This document shows, one piece after another, positions 8,418 through 18,059 of a DNA stretch of 64,000 nucleotides (positions within the stretch are counted from its first letter, which is position 1; the number at the start of each line of letters is the position of its first letter). Under the pieces are notes generated by a model. That model did no database searches and was not told where the DNA came from. It saw nothing but the letters and a program-made list of their open reading frames with translations. Origin of the DNA: Actinoplanes missouriensis 431 (GTDB lineage Bacteria > Actinomycetota > Actinomycetes > Mycobacteriales > Micromonosporaceae). The stretch lies in the NCBI RefSeq assembly GCF_000284295.1, contig NC_017093.1:3038001-3102000 (forward strand), written 5' to 3'. The position numbers and the translations under genes were made by a program.

Positions 8418-8843
8418 TCAGTCCGGCTCGGTGATGAGGGGGTCGCCGCACGCCCGGCAGTGCACCTCGGCCACCAATTCATGGCCGCAGGAGTGGTCGA
8501 ACCGTACCGGATCGTCGGTTTTTCGGACGTGTTCGTGACCCCAGCGCTTCAGCGTCAGCAGCACCGGCGACAACGCCCGCCCCATCTCGGTGAGCCGGTA
8601 CTCGTAGCGGGGCGGCCGCGAACTGTACTGCTCCCGGGCGATGACGCCACAGTCGAGCAGCTTGCGCAGCCGGGCGGTGAGGATGTCCCGAGGCGCGCCG
8701 GTATTGGCCGCGATGTCGGTGAACCGCCGTTCCGCATAGAACAGCTCCCGCACCACCAGCAGGCTCCAGCGATCACCGACCACCTCCAGCGCGTCGGCGA
8801 TCGTGCAGTCCCTGGGGGTCCGGTCCGCGGGCGCTGTCGGCAT
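8418..8843 (-). CDS. HxlR-family transcriptional regulator
   Basis: A 141-residue protein with the classic HxlR winged-HTH order: DCTIADALEVVGDRWSLLVV, ELFYAERRFTDIAANTGAPR and RLRKLLDCGVIAREQYSSRP, then YRLTEMGRALSPVLLTLKRW. The C-terminus carries an unusual CGHELVAEVHCRACGDP, with two Cys plus His and a further Cys, which may form a zinc or redox site. It is divergent from an SGNH hydrolase gene with a 29-bp palindrome between them, so it probably controls itself and that neighbour. Confidence 0.88.
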   Translation of the reverse strand: MPTAPADRTPRDCTIADALEVVGDRWSLLVVRELFYAERRFTDIAANTGAPRDILTARLRKLLDCGVIAREQYSSRPPRYEYRLTEMGRALSPVLLTLKRWGHEHVRKTDDPVRFDHSCGHELVAEVHCRACGDPLITEPD

Positions 8844-8874
8844 GCTCGAATTCTCCCCTCAGTGGGTTGTGATT

Positions 8875-8903
8875 TCAAACCGACCCTGCCAGGGTCGGTT
8901 TGA
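8875..8903. promoter_or_regulatory. 29-bp perfect palindrome, candidate HxlR operator
   Basis: Arms of 14 bp (TCAAACCGACCCTG and its complement) flank one central C at 8889. It lies midway in the divergent intergenic region, about 45 bp from the HxlR start and 55 bp from the hydrolase start. No coding role is apparent. The position suits a single operator repressing both directions. Confidence 0.75.
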
Positions 8904-8944
8904 TTGCCCAACTCACTACGAAGCAGGCAGGTGAAGCGGCAGTG

Positions 8945-9595
8945 ATGAGCGAAGCCACCGACCCCGACGTCCTTTCGCCGACGCAGGCCGCGAAGATCCT
9001 CTCCGGCGCTGTCTGGAAACGATTCGCCGTCTTCGGCGACAGCCTCTCCCTCGGCGTCGGCGACGCCACACCCGGCTACGGCGACCTGGGCTGGCCGTCC
9101 CGTGTGGAGCAAGCGTTGCGCCAGGTCCAGCCCGGCCTCGCCTACCTCAACACCGCCCGGGTCGGCGCCACCACCGCACAGGCGCTCGCCGAGCAGGCCG
9201 ATCGCATCGCGGACTTCGGTCCCGACCTTCTCCACCTCAACAGCGGCGCCAACGACATCATCCGGCGCTCCCTCGACTGGGGCCGGATCGAGAACGACCT
9301 GCGGACCATGTACGCCTGGGCGTCCTCGACAGGCGCCCGGCTGAGCGTCTTCACCCTCGGGCGGGCCTTCACGGTCGGCATACCCGGCTTCACCGACCGC
9401 GTCGCCCGCCTCAACGACATCACCCGGGCTCTCGCGGCGGAGTACGACGTGACGGTCGCCGACTGCTGGGACCACCCGCTCAACGACCGGCCCGGACTGG
9501 TCAGCCGGGACGGCATCCACTTCGCCGCCATGGGTCAGGCGATCATCGCGGGCGTGCTGGTCGAAGCGCTCGGAAAGCGCCTCGTCGCTCGATAG
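8945..9595 (+). CDS. SGNH/GDSL hydrolase
   Basis: A 216-residue esterase-type protein without signal peptide, hence cytoplasmic. Block I is FAVFGDSLSLGVGD with the nucleophile Ser; block II Gly lies around ARVGATTAQA; block III is LNSGANDII with the Asn; block V is SRDGIHFA with the catalytic Asp and His. The chain lacks extra domains. It is the SGNH fold used for ester hydrolysis of lipids, acyl or sugar esters; substrate not predictable. ATG at 8945 chosen; an upstream TTG at 8900 lies inside the operator. Likely controlled by the divergent HxlR regulator. Confidence 0.85.
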   Translation: MSEATDPDVLSPTQAAKILSGAVWKRFAVFGDSLSLGVGDATPGYGDLGWPSRVEQALRQVQPGLAYLNTARVGATTAQALAEQADRIADFGPDLLHLNSGANDIIRRSLDWGRIENDLRTMYAWASSTGARLSVFTLGRAFTVGIPGFTDRVARLNDITRALAAEYDVTVADCWDHPLNDRPGLVSRDGIHFAAMGQAIIAGVLVEALGKRLVAR

Positions 9596-9685
9596 AAGGG
9601 TGATCCACCTCTGCGTGCATACTTACCGCCGATGATCACCGTGATGCGGCTGCGGTGGTGCGGATGAGGAAGCCGGAGAGGTCCT

Positions 9686-12600
9686 GTGGGCGACGAGATG
9701 ACCATGCATCAGCACACCGGTGCGGCGGTGGCCGATCGCGATCTGCGGCAGCTGCTGGCCGGGCTCACCGCCGTGCGCGACGGCGACTTCCGGACCCGGC
9801 TGCCGGAGGACGGTGACGGTCTGCTGGGTGAGATCGCGACCGTTTTCAACGGCATGGTCGACCAGCTGTCGCTGTTCACCTCCGAGGTGACCCGGGTGGC
9901 CCGGGAGGTGGGCACCGAGGGGCAGCTCGGCGGGCAGGCCGAGGTGCCGGCGGTCTCCGGCACCTGGAAGGACCTGACCGATTCGGTCAACGCGATGGCC
10001 GGCAACCTCACCGACCAGGTACGCGACATCGCTCAGGTGGCGACAGCGGTGGCCCGGGGTGACCTCTCGCAGAAGATCACGGTCGACGTACGGGGTGAGA
10101 TCCTCGAACTGAAGAACACCATCAACACCATGGTCGACGAGCTGTCGAGCTTCGCCGACGAGGTGACCCGGGTGGCCCGGGAGGTGGGCAGCGAGGGCCG
10201 CCTCGGCGGGCAGGCCGAGGTGCCCGGCGTCGCCGGCACCTGGCGTGACCTGACCGACTCGGTGAACTTCATGGCCGGCAACCTGACCAACCAGGTCCGC
10301 AACATCGCGCAGGTGACCACCGCGGTCGCCCGCGGTGACCTGTCGCAGAAGATCACCGTTGACGCCCGCGGGGAGATCCTCGAGCTGAAGTCGACCATCA
10401 ACACGATGGTGGATCAGTTGTCGTCGTTCGCCGACGAGGTGACCCGGGTGGCCCGCGAGGTCGGCACCGACGGACGCCTCGGCGGCCAGGCGCAGGTCAG
10501 CGGCGTCGCCGGCACCTGGCGTGACCTCACCGACTCGGTCAACTCGATGGCCGGCAACCTGACCGACCAGGTCCGCAGCATCGCCCAGGTGGCGACAGCG
10601 GTGGCCCGCGGTGACCTGTCCCAGAAGATCACCGTGACCGCCCGCGGGGAGATCCTGGAGCTGAAGAACACCATCAACACGATGGTCGACCAGCTGTCGA
10701 GCTTCGCCGACGAGGTCACCCGGGTGGCCCGCGAGGTGGGCACCGAGGGCCGGCTCGGCGGCCAGGCCGACGTCAAGGGCGTCTCCGGCACCTGGAAGGA
10801 CCTCACCGAATCGGTGAACGTCATGGGCGACAACCTGACCGCCCAGGTGCGCAGCATCGCCGAGGTGACCACCGCCGTCGCCAAGGGCGACCTCACCCAG
10901 AAGATCCGGGTCGACGCCCGCGGCGAGATCGCCGAGCTCAAGGAGACCATCAACACGATGGTCGACCAGCTGTCCGCGTTCGCCGACGAGGTGACCCGGG
11001 TGGCCCGGGAGGTGGGCACCGAGGGCCGGCTCGGTGGACAGGCCCGGGTGCTCAACGTGGGCGGCACCTGGAAGGACCTGACCGACAACGTCAACGTGAT
11101 GGCCTCCAACCTGACCACCCAGGTGCGCTCGATCGCGCTGGTCGCCACCGCGGTGGCGCAGGGCGACCTCAGCCGCAAGATCACGGTGGAGACCAAGGGT
11201 GAGGTCGCGGTCCTGGCGCAGACCATCAACACCATGGTCGACACCCTCTCGGCGTTCGCCGACGAGGTGACCCGGGTGGCCCGCGAGGTCGGCACCGAGG
11301 GCCAGCTCGGTGGTCAGGCGCGGGTGCCGAACGTGGCCGGTACCTGGAAGGACCTGACCGACAACGTCAACTCGATGGCGAACAACCTGACCGGCCAGGT
11401 CCGCAACATCGCGCAGGTCACCACCGCGGTCGCCCAGGGCGACCTGACCAAGAAGATCGACGTGGACGCCCGCGGCGAGATCCTGGAGCTCAAGACCACC
11501 ATCAACACGATGGTCGACCAGCTGTCCAGCTTTGCCGCCGAGGTGACCCGGGTGGCACGCGAGGTGGGAAGCGAGGGCCGCCTGGGCGGCCAGGCCGAGG
11601 TCGAAGGCGTTTCCGGTACGTGGAAGCGGCTCACCGAGAACGTGAACGAGCTGGCCGGCAACCTCACCCGGCAGGTACGCGCGATCGCCGAGGTGACGAG
11701 CGCGGTGGCCACCGGCGACCTGACCCGCTCGATCACCGTGGACGCCTCGGGTGAGGTGGCCGAGCTCAAGGACAACATCAACTTCATGGTGGAGTCGCTG
11801 CGCGAGACCACCCGGGCCAACCAGGAGCAGGACTGGCTCAAGACGAACCTGGCCCGGATCTCGTCGCTGATGCAGGGGCACCGCGACCTCGAGGTGGTCG
11901 CCTCCCTGGTGATGAACGAGCTGGCCCCGCTGGTCAACGCCCAGCTGGGCACGTTCCTGCTGGTCGAGGAGACCGGTACGGGCGCGGATCTGCGCGTGGT
12001 CGGCACCTACGGCCACCGGGCCGGCGAGCACCGATACGCGCTCGGCGAGTCCCTGGTGGGCCAGGCCGCCGTGGCGAAACGGCGCATCGTCGTCAACGAG
12101 ATGCCCGGTGACTACTTCACCGTCGCCTCCAGCCTCGGCTCGCTCGCTCCCATGCAGGTGGTCGTGGTGCCGATCCTGGTCGAGGACCAGGCGCTGGGCG
12201 TCATCGAGCTGGCCGGCATGGCGCCGTTCCAGCAGGTGCACCACGACTTCCTGGATCAGCTGATGGAGACGATCGGCGTCAACGTCAACACCATGGTCGC
12301 CAACGCCCGTACGGATGTGCTGCTCACCGAGTCGCAGCGGCTCGCCGCCGAGCTGCAGGCCCGGTCCGAGGAACTGCAGGCGCGCTCGGAGGAGCTGCAG
12401 CGGTCGAACGCGGAGCTGGAGGACAAGGCCTCGCTGCTGGCCCGGCAGAACCGCGACATCGAGACCAAGAACTCCGAGATCGAGCAGGCCCGCCAGGAGT
12501 TGGAGGCCCGGGCCCAGCAGCTCGCCCTCGCCTCCAAGTACAAGTCCGAGTTCCTCGCCAACATGAGCCACGAGCTGCGTACCCCGCTGAACTCGCTGCT

Positions 12601-14209
12601 CATCCTGGCCCAGCTGCTGGCGCAGAACCCGAACCGCAACCTGACCCCGAAGCAGGTGGAGTACGCGACGGTCATCCACTCCGCCGGCACCGACCTGTTA
12701 CAGCTGATCAACGACATCCTCGATCTGTCGAAGGTCGAGGCCGGCAAGATGGACATCACGCCGGAGACGGTCGCGCTGCGCAACCTGCTCGGCTACGTCG
12801 AGGCGACGTTCCGCCCGCTGACCACCTCGCGCAGCCTGGACTTCCAGGTGTCGACGGCGGCCGACGTGCCGACCGAGCTGTTCACCGACGAGCAGCGGCT
12901 GCGTCAGGTGCTGCGCAACCTGCTCTCCAACGCCGTCAAGTTCACCGAGCAGGGCAGCGTACGGCTGCGCATCGACCGGGCCCGGCCCGAGGAGCTCTCC
13001 GCGGCGCTGGCCGAGCACGACACGGTGATCGCCTTCCGGGTGACCGATACCGGCATCGGGATCGCCGAGCAGCAGCTCACCGCGATCTTCGACGCCTTCC
13101 AGCAGGCCGACGGCACCACCAGCCGCCGCTACGGCGGCACCGGGCTGGGCCTGTCGATCAGCCGGGAGATCGCCTGGCTGCTCGGCGGCGAGATCAGCGC
13201 ACAGAGCCTGCTCGGGCAGGGCAGCACCTTCACGCTCTACATGCCGGTTCAGACGGCGCCGGCGGCCGGAACGCCGGCGGCGGAACCGGTCCTCGGCGCC
13301 GGGCTGCCGGCGCTGCCGCAGCAGGCCGACCTGAGCCGGCCCCACCGGCTGCTGGTCGTGGAGTCCCAGGCGGAAGGGCTCCTGACGCTGATCGCCCGGG
13401 GTGTCGCCGCGACGCTCGCCGACACGCACGGGCTGATCGACGTCGTGACGGCGGTCGACCCGGAGGCCGCGATCGCCGAGCTGCGCTCCCAGGCGTTCCA
13501 CCTCGTGGTCCTGGACCTGGCGATGCCGGCCGATCACGGGCCCGGGTTCCTCAAGGCGCTGCACGACGACGCGCGGCTGCGCGATCTGCCGGTCCTGGTC
13601 TACCGGACCCAGCTCGCGTCCCTGGGCAACGACACGCTGCTGCAGGCGTTCGCCCAGACCCGGCCGCTGGAGTCGCTGTCGAGCCTCGACGATCTGCGGG
13701 AGCGGATCACGCTCTACATGTCGACGGACGCCGGGAGGCCGGTCATGCCCCCGTCGATGCCTGTCGACACGGTCGCGGACCTGGCGCACGCCGCCGGGAA
13801 TCTCGCCGGGCGCAAGGTGCTCGTCGTCGACGACGACGCCCGCAACGTCTTCGCCCTGACCAACATCCTCGAACTGCACGGCATGGAGGTCGTCTACGCG
13901 GAGAACGGCCGCAAGGGGATCGACGTGCTCGCCCGGCACGACGACATCGACCTGATCCTGATGGACGTCATGATGCCGGAGATGGATGGTTACGCCGCCA
14001 CGGCCGCCATCCGCGCCATGCCCAAGTACGCCCGCCTGCCGATCATCGCGGTGACCGCCAAGGCGATGCACGGCGACCGGGAGAAGAGCCTCTCCTCGGG
14101 GGCCAGCGACTACGTCACCAAGCCCGTCGACGCGGAGGACCTGCTCGCCTGCATCGAACGCTGGCTGGCGCAGAAGCCGGAATCGGAGGTGACCCGCTCC
14201 GCCGGCTGA
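9686..14209 (+). CDS. Soluble hybrid histidine kinase with tandem HAMP repeats, GAF and two receiver domains
   Basis: A 1507-residue protein. Residues about 30-735 are eight HAMP-type units with a 92-residue period, each containing [17 protein letters not shown] and [18 protein letters not shown] phrases. Then a GAF domain (about 735-880), a coiled coil (880-950), HisKA with His962 in [12 protein letters not shown], an HATPase_c domain with NLLSNAVKF and [10 protein letters not shown], a receiver-like domain with Asp1277 but a degenerate acidic pocket, and a canonical receiver with DDD and Asp1427 in LMDVMMP. There is no membrane segment. This matches the layout of fungal group III (Nik1/Os-1) kinases and their actinobacterial relatives, which sense osmotic or envelope stress through the HAMP chain. 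GTG 9686 has GGAGAGG upstream; ATG 9698 is worse placed. Phosphorelay partner not in the immediate neighbourhood. Confidence 0.93.
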   Translation: MGDEMTMHQHTGAAVADRDLRQLLAGLTAVRDGDFRTRLPEDGDGLLGEIATVFNGMVDQLSLFTSEVTRVAREVGTEGQLGGQAEVPAVSGTWKDLTDSVNAMAGNLTDQVRDIAQVATAVARGDLSQKITVDVRGEILELKNTINTMVDELSSFADEVTRVAREVGSEGRLGGQAEVPGVAGTWRDLTDSVNFMAGNLTNQVRNIAQVTTAVARGDLSQKITVDARGEILELKSTINTMVDQLSSFADEVTRVAREVGTDGRLGGQAQVSGVAGTWRDLTDSVNSMAGNLTDQVRSIAQVATAVARGDLSQKITVTARGEILELKNTINTMVDQLSSFADEVTRVAREVGTEGRLGGQADVKGVSGTWKDLTESVNVMGDNLTAQVRSIAEVTTAVAKGDLTQKIRVDARGEIAELKETINTMVDQLSAFADEVTRVAREVGTEGRLGGQARVLNVGGTWKDLTDNVNVMASNLTTQVRSIALVATAVAQGDLSRKITVETKGEVAVLAQTINTMVDTLSAFADEVTRVAREVGTEGQLGGQARVPNVAGTWKDLTDNVNSMANNLTGQVRNIAQVTTAVAQGDLTKKIDVDARGEILELKTTINTMVDQLSSFAAEVTRVAREVGSEGRLGGQAEVEGVSGTWKRLTENVNELAGNLTRQVRAIAEVTSAVATGDLTRSITVDASGEVAELKDNINFMVESLRETTRANQEQDWLKTNLARISSLMQGHRDLEVVASLVMNELAPLVNAQLGTFLLVEETGTGADLRVVGTYGHRAGEHRYALGESLVGQAAVAKRRIVVNEMPGDYFTVASSLGSLAPMQVVVVPILVEDQALGVIELAGMAPFQQVHHDFLDQLMETIGVNVNTMVANARTDVLLTESQRLAAELQARSEELQARSEELQRSNAELEDKASLLARQNRDIETKNSEIEQARQELEARAQQLALASKYKSEFLANMSHELRTPLNSLLILAQLLAQNPNRNLTPKQVEYATVIHSAGTDLLQLINDILDLSKVEAGKMDITPETVALRNLLGYVEATFRPLTTSRSLDFQVSTAADVPTELFTDEQRLRQVLRNLLSNAVKFTEQGSVRLRIDRARPEELSAALAEHDTVIAFRVTDTGIGIAEQQLTAIFDAFQQADGTTSRRYGGTGLGLSISREIAWLLGGEISAQSLLGQGSTFTLYMPVQTAPAAGTPAAEPVLGAGLPALPQQADLSRPHRLLVVESQAEGLLTLIARGVAATLADTHGLIDVVTAVDPEAAIAELRSQAFHLVVLDLAMPADHGPGFLKALHDDARLRDLPVLVYRTQLASLGNDTLLQAFAQTRPLESLSSLDDLRERITLYMSTDAGRPVMPPSMPVDTVADLAHAAGNLAGRKVLVVDDDARNVFALTNILELHGMEVVYAENGRKGIDVLARHDDIDLILMDVMMPEMDGYAATAAIRAMPKYARLPIIAVTAKAMHGDREKSLSSGASDYVTKPVDAEDLLACIERWLAQKPESEVTRSAG

Positions 14210-14252
14210 CCGCCGCGGCGGCGCCCGTCGCGAAATTCGTCGTGGATCAGAC

Positions 14253-14279
14253 CCATCCGCACATGCCGGGACTCCGAAT
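14253..14279 (+). promoter_or_regulatory. Candidate SigK-type promoter of the sigma factor gene
   Basis: CCATCC at 14253-14258, 15-bp spacer, CCGAAT at 14274-14279, about 40 bp before the sigma-factor ATG. These hexamers match the consensus reported for mycobacterial SigK promoters, and the same pair with the same spacer precedes the fasciclin gene. It implies autoregulation of the sigma factor. Confidence 0.7.
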
Positions 14280-14319
14280 CACGGTTGGATCAGTGTGTGG
14301 GCGGAAGGGCGAGAACCTC

Positions 14320-14940
14320 ATGGCGGAACGCGGCACCAGCCGCCGGGCGGAGCACCTGATGCCGGTGACCGACCCGGAACCGGCGTCACCGAGCATGGCC
14401 GACGAGCTGCTCAGGGCGGTGGGCAGGGGCGACGAGCAGGCCTTCGGCCGCCTGTACGACCTGGTCGCGCCCCGGGTCTACGGCCTGATCCGGCGCGTGT
14501 TGCGGGACCCGGCGCTGGCCGAGGAGGTCACGCAGGAGGTGCTGGTGGAGGTGTGGCGCAGCGCCGCCCGGTTCGACGCCGCGCACGGTTCCGCGAGCGC
14601 GTGGGTGTTCACGATCGCGCACCGGCGTGCGGTGGACCGGGTACGCGCCGAGCAGTCGGCCGCCGACCGGACGATCCGGGTCGGCGCGTCGTCGCTGGAC
14701 ACGCCCTACGACGTGGTCGCCGACGAGGTGTCCGGCCGGCTGGAGCGGCAGCAGGTGCGTCACTGCCTGGACACGCTGACCGAGCTGCAGCGTGAGGTGG
14801 TCACCCTGGCGTACTACCAGGGGTACGCGTACCCGCAGGTGGCCGAGCTGCTCAAGACACCGCTGGGAACTGTCAAGACGAGGATGCGGGACGGGCTGAT
14901 CCGCCTGCGGGACTGCCTGGGCGTGGAGGTGGCGGCGTGA
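14320..14940 (+). CDS. sigK: ECF sigma factor of the SigK type
   Basis: About 206 residues. Sigma region 2 spans residues 30-100, with QAFGRLYDLVAPRVYGLIRR and EEVTQEVLVEVWRSAARFD and then SASAWVFTIAHRRAVDRVRA. Region 4 spans about 140-195, with LTELQREVVTLAYYQGYAY and the HTH AELLKTPLGTVKTRMRDGL. This is the SigK/SigL-like ECF19 pattern. The ATG at 14320 starts shortly before region 2; an in-frame ATG at 14242 lies upstream of the promoter and is rejected. It overlaps the anti-sigma gene by 4 bp, the usual coupling of the pair. Confidence 0.9.
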   Translation: MAERGTSRRAEHLMPVTDPEPASPSMADELLRAVGRGDEQAFGRLYDLVAPRVYGLIRRVLRDPALAEEVTQEVLVEVWRSAARFDAAHGSASAWVFTIAHRRAVDRVRAEQSAADRTIRVGASSLDTPYDVVADEVSGRLERQQVRHCLDTLTELQREVVTLAYYQGYAYPQVAELLKTPLGTVKTRMRDGLIRLRDCLGVEVAA

Positions 14941-15686
14941 CCTCGGACATTCACTCGCTGGTCGGGGCGTACGCGCTCGACGCCGTGAACGATCTGGAAC
15001 GGGCCGCGTTCGAGCGGCACCTGGCCGAGTGCGAGGCGTGCCGGATCGAGTCGGCGGAGTTGCGTGAGGCCGCCGCCCGCCTGGCCGACGGCGTCTGGTC
15101 GGTGCCGCCGCCGCGGCTGCGCGAGACCGTGCTCGCCGAGATCGCCGCGACCCGGCAGTTGCCACCGCGCACGGCGACCGTGGCCGGCGGTGGCCCGGCG
15201 GCGCGGGCGCGGCTGTCGCGGCGTCATCTGCTCAGCGCCGCGGCCGCCGTGGTGATCGCCGCGGCCGGCGCCGGCACGGCGGTCTACACGGTGCAGGAGA
15301 GTCGGGTACGCGAGGAGCGGTCGGTCGCCGAGGCGGCCCGTGACCAGCAGGCGCGTGTCCGTACCATCCTCGCGTCGCCCGATGTGGAGGTGCGCGGTGA
15401 GACGCTGCGCGACGGCGGGCGGGTCACCGTGGCGTACTCCCGGTTGCGGGATGCCGGCGTGGTCATGCTCGCCGCGGACGCCGCGCCCGGCAGCGGCCGG
15501 GTCTTCCAGCTCTGGACGGTCCGTTCCGGCACGGCGGTGTCCGAAGGGGTGCTGGCGCCCGGCGAGGCCGCGAGCGTGACGATCGTGGAACGGGTGGCGT
15601 CCGCGACGGTCGTCGGCGTCTCGATCGAACCGCCCGGTGGCTCGGCCACGCCGACGGACATGACGGCCGGCGTGAAAATAATTTGA
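14937..15686 (+). CDS. rskA: Membrane anti-sigma factor, RskA family
   Basis: GTG start overlapping the sigma-factor stop. The 249-residue protein has an N-terminal cytoplasmic zinc-associated domain with HLAECEAC (HxxxCxxC), a single membrane helix (residues about 97-117, LLSAAAAVVIAAAGAGTA) and an extracytoplasmic RskA domain (about 130-249, with GRVFQLWTV and GGSATPTD). It holds the sigma factor inactive at the membrane until regulated proteolysis releases it. Order and overlap with the sigma gene match the mycobacterial sigK-rskA pair. Confidence 0.9.
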   Translation: MTSDIHSLVGAYALDAVNDLERAAFERHLAECEACRIESAELREAAARLADGVWSVPPPRLRETVLAEIAATRQLPPRTATVAGGGPAARARLSRRHLLSAAAAVVIAAAGAGTAVYTVQESRVREERSVAEAARDQQARVRTILASPDVEVRGETLRDGGRVTVAYSRLRDAGVVMLAADAAPGSGRVFQLWTVRSGTAVSEGVLAPGEAASVTIVERVASATVVGVSIEPPGGSATPTDMTAGVKII

Positions 15687-15693
15687 TCTTCCA

Positions 15694-15721
15694 CCAATCC
15701 GGCGCGGGGTTCGTTCCGAAT
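15694..15721 (+). promoter_or_regulatory. Candidate SigK-type promoter of the fasciclin gene
   Basis: CCAATCC at 15694-15700, 15-bp spacer, CCGAAT at 15716-15721, with a ribosome site (CAGGAGG) near 15741-15747 before the ATG at 15759. It has the same -10 element and same spacer length as the sigma-gene promoter at 14253-14279. Confidence 0.65.
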
Positions 15722-15758
15722 CATCGGTGAAGGTACCGATACAGGAGGAATTGAACCC

Positions 15759-16412
15759 ATGCGTGCAACGAAGCTCACCGCCCTGACCGCCGCGACGCTC
15801 TTCGCGGTCTCCCTCGCGGCCTGCGGCAGCGACTCCGAGGACAACAGCGACTCGGCCGCTGCCGCACCGGCGACGACCAGCGCGGCGCCGAGCATGGCAT
15901 CGAGCATGGCGCCGAGCACCGGCAGCGACGCCATGGCGAACTTCGGCCCCGGCTGTGCGGCGGTGCCGACCGACCCGTCCGACGCGGGCAGCTTCCAGGC
16001 GATGGCGCAGGTGCCGGTCGCCACCGCGGCCTCCGGCAACCCGCTGCTGTCCACACTCGTCACCGCGGTCAAGAAGGCCGGGCTGGTCGACTCGCTCAAC
16101 TCGGCCGACGGGATCACCGTCTTCGCGCCGACCAACGACGCGTTCGGCAAGCTGCCGAAGGCCACGCTGGACAAGGTGCTCGCCGACAAGAAGACGCTGA
16201 CCAGCATCCTCACCTACCACGTGGTGCCCGGGAAGCTCACGCCCGCGGACCTGGCCGGCACCCACAAGACGCTGGAGGGCGACGAGGTCACGGTCACCGG
16301 CAGCGGCGAGGACTTCACGGTCGCCGACGCGGCGTCCGTGGTCTGCGGCAACGTGCAGACGGCCAACGCCAACGTGTACATCATCGACTCCGTCCTGATG
16401 CCGAAGAGCTGA
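15759..16412 (+). CDS. Secreted fasciclin-domain lipoprotein, MPT83/MPT70-like
   Basis: A 217-residue protein with a lipoprotein signal (residues 1-22, lipobox LAAC), a Ser/Ala/Pro-rich linker and one fasciclin domain from about residue 70 (NPLLSTLVTAVKKAGLVDSL, then ITVFAPTNDAFGKLP and ILTYHVVPGKLT, ending NANVYIIDSVLMPKS). In mycobacteria the fasciclin antigens MPT70 and MPT83 are the main SigK targets. Here it follows the sigK-rskA pair behind a matching promoter and shares one base with the next start codon, so it is probably co-transcribed with the molybdopterin enzyme. Confidence 0.92.
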   Translation: MRATKLTALTAATLFAVSLAACGSDSEDNSDSAAAAPATTSAAPSMASSMAPSTGSDAMANFGPGCAAVPTDPSDAGSFQAMAQVPVATAASGNPLLSTLVTAVKKAGLVDSLNSADGITVFAPTNDAFGKLPKATLDKVLADKKTLTSILTYHVVPGKLTPADLAGTHKTLEGDEVTVTGSGEDFTVADAASVVCGNVQTANANVYIIDSVLMPKS

Positions 16413-18010
16413 TGGGCCGCACACTGTCCGGCGCGCTCTGCGGGATCGTCGCGGCAGGCACCGGGGTCGCAGTCGCGGAACTCTCCGCGGCCGCGACCCG
16501 GCCGCAGGCCGGCCCGCTGGTCGCGGTCGGCGCGGCGGTCATCGACGCCACGCCGACCGCGGTCAAGGAGTTCGCCGTACGCGAGTTCGGCACTCACGAC
16601 AAACCGATCCTGCTCACCGGCATCGCCGTCGTCCTGGCGCTGCTCGCCGCGCTGGCCGGGGTGGCGGCGACCCGGTGGCGCCTCGCCGTCCCGGCGGGTG
16701 CGCTGATCCTCGGCGGCGCGGGAGCCGCGGCGGCGCTCTCCCGGCCCGCGGCCACCCCGGTCGACGCGCTGCCGTCGCTGCTGGGCGCCGTGGTGGCGGG
16801 GGCTGCCCTGTGGTGGCTGACCCGTCCCCGCGAGGGTGGCGCCGCCGCGAATGACCGTCACGGGCCGGTGCCGGCCACCCCTGACGTCCCTCGCGAGGCA
16901 GCGCCGGCCACCCCCGGCGTCCCTCGCGAGGCAGCCCCGGCCACCCCTGCTCAGCCGGGCGTGGATCGGCGTCTCGTCATGCGGCTGGCGCTGCTCGCGG
17001 CCGGCGCGGGCGCGGCGGAGGCCACCGCACTGTCGCTGGCGGGCCGGCAGGAGACTGCCGCGGGCCGTACCCGGGAAATGCTCCGATTGCCTGCCCCCGC
17101 CGACCCGGCGCCCGCCCTGCCCCGCGGAACCGCCCCGGGCTTCACCACCGGCAACGACGTCTTCTACCGGGTGGACACCGCCCTGAGCGTGCCCCGGATC
17201 GACCCGGCGACGTGGCGGCTGCGCCTGCACGGCATGGTCGACCGGGAGATCGAGGTGTCCCTGGCCGACCTGCTGCGCCAGCCGCTGATCGAACGCGACA
17301 TCACCCTCAACTGCGTCTCCAACGAGGTCGGCGGGCCGTACATCGGCACCGCCCGCTGGCTCGGCGTGCCGCTCGCGGCGCTGCTGCGTGAGGCCGGCAT
17401 CCGGGCCGGCGCCGACCAGATCGTGGCCCGCTCGGTCGACGGCATGACCATCGGCACCCCGCTGGCGACCGCGCTCGACGGACGCGACACCATGCTGGCG
17501 GTCGGCATGAACGGCGAGCCGCTGCCGCTGGAGCACGGTTTCCCGGTGCGCATGCTCACCCCCGGCCTGTACGGGTACGCCGGCGCCTGCAAATGGCTGA
17601 CCGAGATCGAGCTGACCACGTTCGAGCAGGTCGACGCGTACTGGGTCGAGCGTGGCTGGTCGCCGGGAGGCACCGTGAAGACCGCGTCGCGCATCGACCG
17701 CCCGGCGCCGTTCGCGAAACTCAGCCCCGGGCCGGTCACCGTCGCCGGCGTCGCCTGGGCCCAGCGCCGGGGCATCACGGCCGTCGAGGTCAGCGTCGAC
17801 GGCGGCCCCTGGGAGCAGGCCGAGTTGCTGCCCACGGCGTCCGTCGACACCTGGACGCAGTGGCGATACAGCTGGGCGGCGACGGCCGGGTCCCACACGC
17901 TGGCGGTCCGCGCCACCGACCGCACCGGCGCGGTCCAGCCGCAGTCCCGGGTCACCCCGTTCCCCGACGGTGCGACCGGCTGGCACACCGTCACCGTCAC
18001 CGTCGGATGA
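16412..18010 (+). CDS. Membrane-bound molybdopterin oxidoreductase, sulfite oxidase family
   Basis: A 532-residue protein. The first 150 residues hold about four membrane helices, followed by a linker of repeated ATPxVPREAAP units (about 150-185) and another hydrophobic segment. The catalytic moco domain begins near 250 (FYRVDTALSVPRIDPATW), with the presumed molybdenum-ligand Cys301 in ITLNCVSNEVGG and the family pattern GYAGACKWLTEIELTTF. A C-terminal dimerisation domain contains VEVSVDGGPWEQAEL. The ATG overlaps the fasciclin stop by one base. It is probably an extracytoplasmic oxidoreductase; substrate unknown. Confidence 0.9.
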   Translation: MGRTLSGALCGIVAAGTGVAVAELSAAATRPQAGPLVAVGAAVIDATPTAVKEFAVREFGTHDKPILLTGIAVVLALLAALAGVAATRWRLAVPAGALILGGAGAAAALSRPAATPVDALPSLLGAVVAGAALWWLTRPREGGAAANDRHGPVPATPDVPREAAPATPGVPREAAPATPAQPGVDRRLVMRLALLAAGAGAAEATALSLAGRQETAAGRTREMLRLPAPADPAPALPRGTAPGFTTGNDVFYRVDTALSVPRIDPATWRLRLHGMVDREIEVSLADLLRQPLIERDITLNCVSNEVGGPYIGTARWLGVPLAALLREAGIRAGADQIVARSVDGMTIGTPLATALDGRDTMLAVGMNGEPLPLEHGFPVRMLTPGLYGYAGACKWLTEIELTTFEQVDAYWVERGWSPGGTVKTASRIDRPAPFAKLSPGPVTVAGVAWAQRRGITAVEVSVDGGPWEQAELLPTASVDTWTQWRYSWAATAGSHTLAVRATDRTGAVQPQSRVTPFPDGATGWHTVTVTVG

Positions 18011-18059
18011 GCGCGGGCCCGGGGTGGCGGCCGGCCGGGATATCGGACAAGGTTGATCG

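Noticed and set aside
9623..12679. A 1018-codon open frame antisense to the hybrid kinase
   Set aside because: It mirrors the GC-rich HAMP repeats of the real gene; its sequence is low-complexity Gly/His/Leu/Val/Asp without any domain and has no start context.
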